Positions 60,998 through 64,000 of a DNA stretch of 64,000 bases are shown one piece after another. The stretch's first letter is position 1; each line of letters opens with the position of its first letter. A program made the position numbers and the translations under genes. The stretch comes from Streptomyces sp. NBC_00775 (lineage in GTDB: Bacteria > Actinomycetota > Actinomycetes > Streptomycetales > Streptomycetaceae): the NCBI RefSeq assembly GCF_036347135.1, contig NZ_CP108938.1:8742001-8806000 (forward strand). Direction: 5' to 3'. The notes under the pieces are model-generated. The model ran no database searches, was not told the DNA's origin, and worked only from the letters and a program-made list of their open reading frames with translations.

Positions 60998-61354
60998 CTA
61001 GCCGTAGACCGGGCCCGTGTACTTCTCGCCCGGGCCCTGGCCCGGCTCGTCCGGGACGATCGACGCCTCGCGGAAGGCCAGCTGCAGCGACTTCAGACCG
61101 TCGCGCAGCGGCGCCGCGTGGAAGGAGCTGATCTCGGTCGCGCTCGCGTCGAGCAGCCCGGCCAGCGCGGTCACCAGCTTGCGCGCCTCGTCCAGGTCCT
61201 TGTGTTCGTCGCCCTCGTCGGTGAGACCGAGCTTCACCGCGGCGGCGCTCATCAGGTTGACGGCGACCGTCACGATCACCTCGACCGCGGGGACCTCGGC
61301 GATGTCGCGGGTCATGGTGTCGTAGTCGGGCGTCTGGGGAGGGGTGTCACTCAT
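60998..61354 (-). CDS. DUF1844 protein
   Basis: A 118-residue helical protein of unknown function. The characteristic DUF1844 region is VEVIVTVAVNLMSAAAVKLG and LDEARKLVTALAGLLDASAT. It is acidic with no signal peptide. It lies opposite SseB and upstream of infC, an arrangement common in streptomycetes. Confidence 0.88.
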   Translation of the reverse strand: MSDTPPQTPDYDTMTRDIAEVPAVEVIVTVAVNLMSAAAVKLGLTDEGDEHKDLDEARKLVTALAGLLDASATEISSFHAAPLRDGLKSLQLAFREASIVPDEPGQGPGEKYTGPVYG

Positions 61355-61782
61355 GCATCACACGATAGGTCGTAGCTGGGAGCGACCCCTACACACCCCT
61401 GGTTGGCCGTCTTCTGTACCCGCGGATGCCTTCGGTTAGCCCTGGCTGCCCCGAGCTGCTAACCTTGTGTAACGACCGGCCGGACGCGCCAAGAAGTATG
61501 TCAGCGTGCTCGGCCCACAAGTGGAGGCTCCGATCTCCCACCCGACCATCCTCCGGGACGGCGGGTCACCCGGTCAGGCGGCCACCACCGTTCCGTACGG
61601 ACGGTGGAGTCGCCCGAATGTGCGCCCCGCGGTTCACCGCGGCGGTGCTCCGGTATTCCTTGGAGCCCCGCCTGTGTCCCGTCCGGGGCATTTTTCATGC
61701 CCCGCGGTGGTTGGTCCAACTGTCATCAGAGACATACGCGGCTGTCCGCCAGACCGCCGTGTGGTGCTACCGAGGAGGATCC
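61355..61782 (+). other. Structured leader of the infC operon
   Basis: About 430 bases between DUF1844 and infC with no gene, holding several hairpins: CCACCG...CGGTGG (61585-61607), CCGCGG-TTCA-CCGCGG (61627-61642) and CGGGGCAT-TTTTC-ATGCCCCG (61684-61704). Such structure before infC/rpmI/rplT suggests autogenous control by L20 or IF3, as known in other bacteria. No classical riboswitch motif is recognised. Confidence 0.6.
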
Positions 61783-62478
61783 ATCAGCACCGAGCCCCGC
61801 ATCAACGACCGGATTCGCGTTCCCGAAGTGCGACTTGTCGGTCCCAGCGGCGAGCAGGTCGGGATTGTTCCGCTTGCCAAGGCCCTGGAGCTTGCGCAGG
61901 AGTACGACCTCGACCTGGTCGAGGTGGCGGCGAACGCACGTCCGCCGGTCTGCAAGCTCATGGACTACGGGAAGTTCAAGTACGAGTCGGCCATGAAGGC
62001 CCGTGAGGCGCGCAAGAACCAGGCGCACACGGTCATCAAGGAAATGAAGCTCCGGCCGAAGATCGACCCGCACGACTACGACACCAAAAAGGGTCACGTC
62101 GTCCGGTTCCTCAAGCAGGGCGACAAGGTCAAGATCACGATCATGTTCCGTGGTCGCGAGCAGTCCCGGCCCGAGCTGGGCTACCGACTGCTGCAGCGTC
62201 TCGCGTCGGACGTCGAGGACCTCGGGTTCATCGAGTCGAACCCGAAGCAGGACGGCCGGAACATGATCATGGTTCTCGGTCCGCACAAGAAGAAGACCGA
62301 GGCGATGGCCGAGGCCCGTGAGGCTCAGGCGGCTCGCAAGGCAGAAGCGAAGGCCAACCCGGGCAAGTCGCAGAACGCCGCGGAGACCGACATCGTCGAC
62401 GAGGACATCGCCGACGAGGCCGAGACCGCCGAGGTCGAGACCGCCGAGGCTCCGGCCGAGGCATCTGCCGAGGCCTGA
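61783..62478 (+). CDS. infC: Translation initiation factor IF-3 with ATC start
   Basis: A 231-residue IF-3 that binds the 30S subunit and checks start-codon pairing. In-frame coding continues upstream, but AGGAGG at 61773 is followed 4 bases later by ATC, giving [19 protein letters not shown], the standard IF-3 N-terminus. Non-AUG starts of this kind (AUU in E. coli, AUC in other bacteria) allow IF-3 to limit its own synthesis. [29 protein letters not shown] and [18 protein letters not shown] are IF-3 signatures. The C-terminal 50 residues are acidic/Ala-rich, usual in actinobacteria. Confidence 0.95.
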   Translation: MSTEPRINDRIRVPEVRLVGPSGEQVGIVPLAKALELAQEYDLDLVEVAANARPPVCKLMDYGKFKYESAMKAREARKNQAHTVIKEMKLRPKIDPHDYDTKKGHVVRFLKQGDKVKITIMFRGREQSRPELGYRLLQRLASDVEDLGFIESNPKQDGRNMIMVLGPHKKKTEAMAEAREAQAARKAEAKANPGKSQNAAETDIVDEDIADEAETAEVETAEAPAEASAEA

Positions 62479-62584
62479 TCCCAGGGCTCACGCCCCGGGA
62501 TGGCAATCCATACATATGACGTTCCACCGTGCCCGGTTTCACGACCGGGCACCGGAACGCCACTGACGAGGAGAGAACGGCGCT

Positions 62585-62779
62585 ATGCCGAAGAACAAGT
62601 CGCACAGCGGTGCCAGCAAGCGCTTCAAGATCACCGGCTCCGGCAAGGTGCTCCGTGAGCGCGCCGGCAAGCGCCACCTGCTCGAGCACAAGTCGTCCCG
62701 CGTGACGCGCCGCCTGACCGGCAACGCCGAGATGGCCCCGGGCGACGCCGCGAAGATCAAGAAGCTTCTCGGCAAGTGA
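62585..62779 (+). CDS. rpmI: 50S ribosomal protein L35
   Basis: A 64-residue L35. [20 protein letters not shown] and the conserved [19 protein letters not shown] are diagnostic. GAGGAGAG lies before the start. It follows infC by 106 bases and precedes rplT, the universal infC-rpmI-rplT order. Confidence 0.97.
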   Translation: MPKNKSHSGASKRFKITGSGKVLRERAGKRHLLEHKSSRVTRRLTGNAEMAPGDAAKIKKLLGK

Positions 62780-62889
62780 CGTATCGGCGCCTGATCATTT
62801 GATCGCCGCGCGCCGTATGTCTGGACCGGGACCCCATCGATTTCGGGCCGTGTGACGATCACCACGGCCCCGCTACAAGGAGTTAACAA

Positions 62890-63273
62890 GTGGCACGCGT
62901 CAAGCGGGCAGTCAACGCCCACAAGAAGCGCCGGGCGATCCTCGAGGCCGCCTCTGGCTACCGCGGTCAGCGCTCGCGCCTGTACCGCAAGGCCAAGGAG
63001 CAGGTCACCCACTCGCTGGTCTACAACTACAACGACCGCAAGAAGCGCAAGGGCGACTTCCGTCAGCTGTGGATCCAGCGCATCAACGCCGCTGCCCGCC
63101 AGAACGGCATGACGTACAACCGCCTCATCCAGGGTCTGAAGGCCGCCAACATCGAGGTGGACCGCAAGATCCTCGCGGAGCTGGCCGTCAACGACGCCAA
63201 CGCGTTCGCCGCGCTCGTCGAGGTCGCGCAGAAGGCGCTGCCGTCGGACGTCAACGCGCCGAAGGCTGCGTGA
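62890..63273 (+). CDS. rplT: 50S ribosomal protein L20
   Basis: A 127-residue L20, binding 23S rRNA early in assembly. [40 protein letters not shown] and [20 protein letters not shown] are family signatures. GTG start with AAGGAG upstream. Last gene of the operon; a hairpin at 63312 ends the transcript. L20 may repress the operon, as in other bacteria. Confidence 0.97.
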   Translation: MARVKRAVNAHKKRRAILEAASGYRGQRSRLYRKAKEQVTHSLVYNYNDRKKRKGDFRQLWIQRINAAARQNGMTYNRLIQGLKAANIEVDRKILAELAVNDANAFAALVEVAQKALPSDVNAPKAA

Positions 63274-63311
63274 CGCTGCGCTGGCCTTGAGCCGGATGTA
63301 GCTGTGGCTGT

Positions 63312-63341
63312 GGACCCGCTTGCCTCTTGGCTTGCGGGTCC
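63312..63341 (+). terminator. Terminator of the infC-rpmI-rplT operon
   Basis: An 8-bp perfect stem, GGACCCGC / GCGGGTCC, continues inward with a GC pair and encloses a loop of about 14 bases, 38 bases past the rplT stop. Placement and stability fit operon termination. Confidence 0.7.
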
Positions 63342-63422
63342 ATGTGCGTTTCCGCACGCGCTGCCGCCCAGTACGACCGCGCCGTAGGGGTTTCGGCCGT
63401 TCAGTGGCCACCGGTCGATCGT

Positions 63423-63460
63423 GGCTGGTCGCGCAGTTCCCCGCGCCCCTTACGGGGCGC
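63423..63460. repeat. Copy of the dispersed palindromic element
   Basis: GGCTGGTCGCGCAGTTCCCC and ten further bases match the complement of 46739-46768 without a mismatch, then GCGCCCC-tta-CGGGGCGC forms a short hairpin. It stands in the 300-base gap between rplT and the methyltransferase, which otherwise holds only the terminator. Confidence 0.7.
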
Positions 63461-63577
63461 TGCCACCCGCGACCCCGCCACGCGAGCCCCCTACGTAGCC
63501 GGGAGCGCTTCCGCCGTCGCTTCGGCTCGGCGCGGCGGACACCGAACAACCCTCCGTAACCCTCCGAAGGTGAACCC

Positions 63578-64000
63578 ATGGCTGCCGCACCCGAGTTGAT
63601 CTCCCCGCGCTCGCCTCGCGTCTCTGCCGCGCGGCGGCTGGCGAGGCGGAACTTCCGGGGCAAGGAGCGGCTCTTCCTGGCCGAGGGGCCGCAGGCCGTG
63701 CGGGAGGCGGCGGCGCATCGGCCCGACGGCGTCCCCACTCTCGTCGAGCTCTTCGCGACCGTCGAGGCCGCGGAGCGTTACGCCGACATCATCGGGGAGG
63801 CCCAAGACGCCGGAGCCCGGGTGCACCTCGCCGAAGAGGACGTGATCGCCGACATCTCGACGACCGTCACCCCGCAGGGGCTCGTCGGGATCTGCCGCTT
63901 CCTGGACACCTCGTTCGAGGACATCCTCAAGGCCGGGCCCAAGCTCGTCGCCGTACTCGCGCATGTCCGGGACCCCGGGAACGCCGGGACCGTGCTGCGC
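63578..64000 (+). CDS. SpoU/TrmH-family RNA 2'-O-methyltransferase (N-terminal part)
   Basis: The first 141 residues of an RNA methyltransferase, cut by the window end. ATG with GAAGG 7 bases upstream. SPRVSAARRLARRNFRGKERLFLAEGPQAV is the SpoU substrate-binding N-domain seen in TrmH-like RNA methylases of actinobacteria, and VLAHVRDPGNAGTVLR at the edge is motif 1 (N-x-G-x-x-x-R) of the SPOUT fold. It follows rplT, as in many streptomycetes. Confidence 0.85.
   Translation, partial: MAAAPELISPRSPRVSAARRLARRNFRGKERLFLAEGPQAVREAAAHRPDGVPTLVELFATVEAAERYADIIGEAQDAGARVHLAEEDVIADISTTVTPQGLVGICRFLDTSFEDILKAGPKLVAVLAHVRDPGNAGTVLR

Overview
The window is high-GC actinobacterial chromosome, almost certainly from a Streptomyces species. 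The signs are GC-rich third codon positions, frequent GTG/TTG starts, a Pup-ligase/PafBC locus, a conservon (cvn9/rar) operon, a GlnA4-type glutamine synthetase locus and an infC-rpmI-rplT operon. From memory, the gene order follows the S. coelicolor SCO1640-to-SCO1598 region, with some extra or rearranged blocks.

Layout. (1) 1-11420: the end of an MFS transporter, pafA, two FKBP isomerases, pafB-pafC, small zinc-ribbon and membrane proteins, tatA-tatC, a diacylglycerol-kinase-like protein and a Ski2/Mtr4-type helicase. (2) 11511-19078: a minus-strand operon of two DUF1989 proteins, a urea/guanidine-carboxylase-type biotin enzyme and allophanate hydrolase, with a divergent TetR regulator. (3) 19391-23967: the conservon operon rarABCDE, whose P450 lacks the usual ExxR arginine. 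(4) 23986-28377: an RluA pseudouridine synthase, a gene-poor stretch, a less GC-biased terpene synthase/P450 pair and the debris of an XRE regulator. (5) 28396-32905: an APC permease, a PadR regulator and a DrrAB-type ABC exporter preceded by 25-bp tandem repeats. (6) 33048-42281: an iron-regulated siderophore-interacting protein, a 5'-3' exonuclease, a glycine-betaine ABC importer with permease and two binding domains in one chain, a secreted propeller protein, an XRE-cupin regulator, a methyltransferase and a metal-receptor protein. (7) 42399-46637: small hypothetical genes, a Sel1-repeat protein, a TDT transporter and a LysR regulator. (8) 46875-52062: a glnA4-type amine-utilisation locus with a GntR regulator, a gamma-glutamyl hydrolase, an aldehyde dehydrogenase and an SDR. 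(9) 52087-60979: a secreted HAD phosphatase, a DUF2510 membrane protein, a PLP-dependent fold-III enzyme, a Pro/Ser-rich membrane protein with a mycosin-like protease, a beta-lactamase-fold protein and an SseB protein. (10) 60998-64000: a DUF1844 protein, infC with an ATC start, rpmI, rplT and the start of a SpoU-family RNA methyltransferase.

The most notable regulatory signal is a 10-4-10 bp inverted repeat found both in front of the DUF1989/biotin-carboxylase operon (18287-18310) and, about 12 kb away, in front of the APC permease (30006-30029). It overlaps a TAATTT-like -10 in both places. This suggests one regulon, with the permease as the uptake partner of a guanidine (or urea) degradation pathway. 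A second shared element, CAATGG-N9-ATACCTT, occurs on both sides of the GntR gene in the glnA4 locus. Related long palindromes recur in several intergenic gaps.
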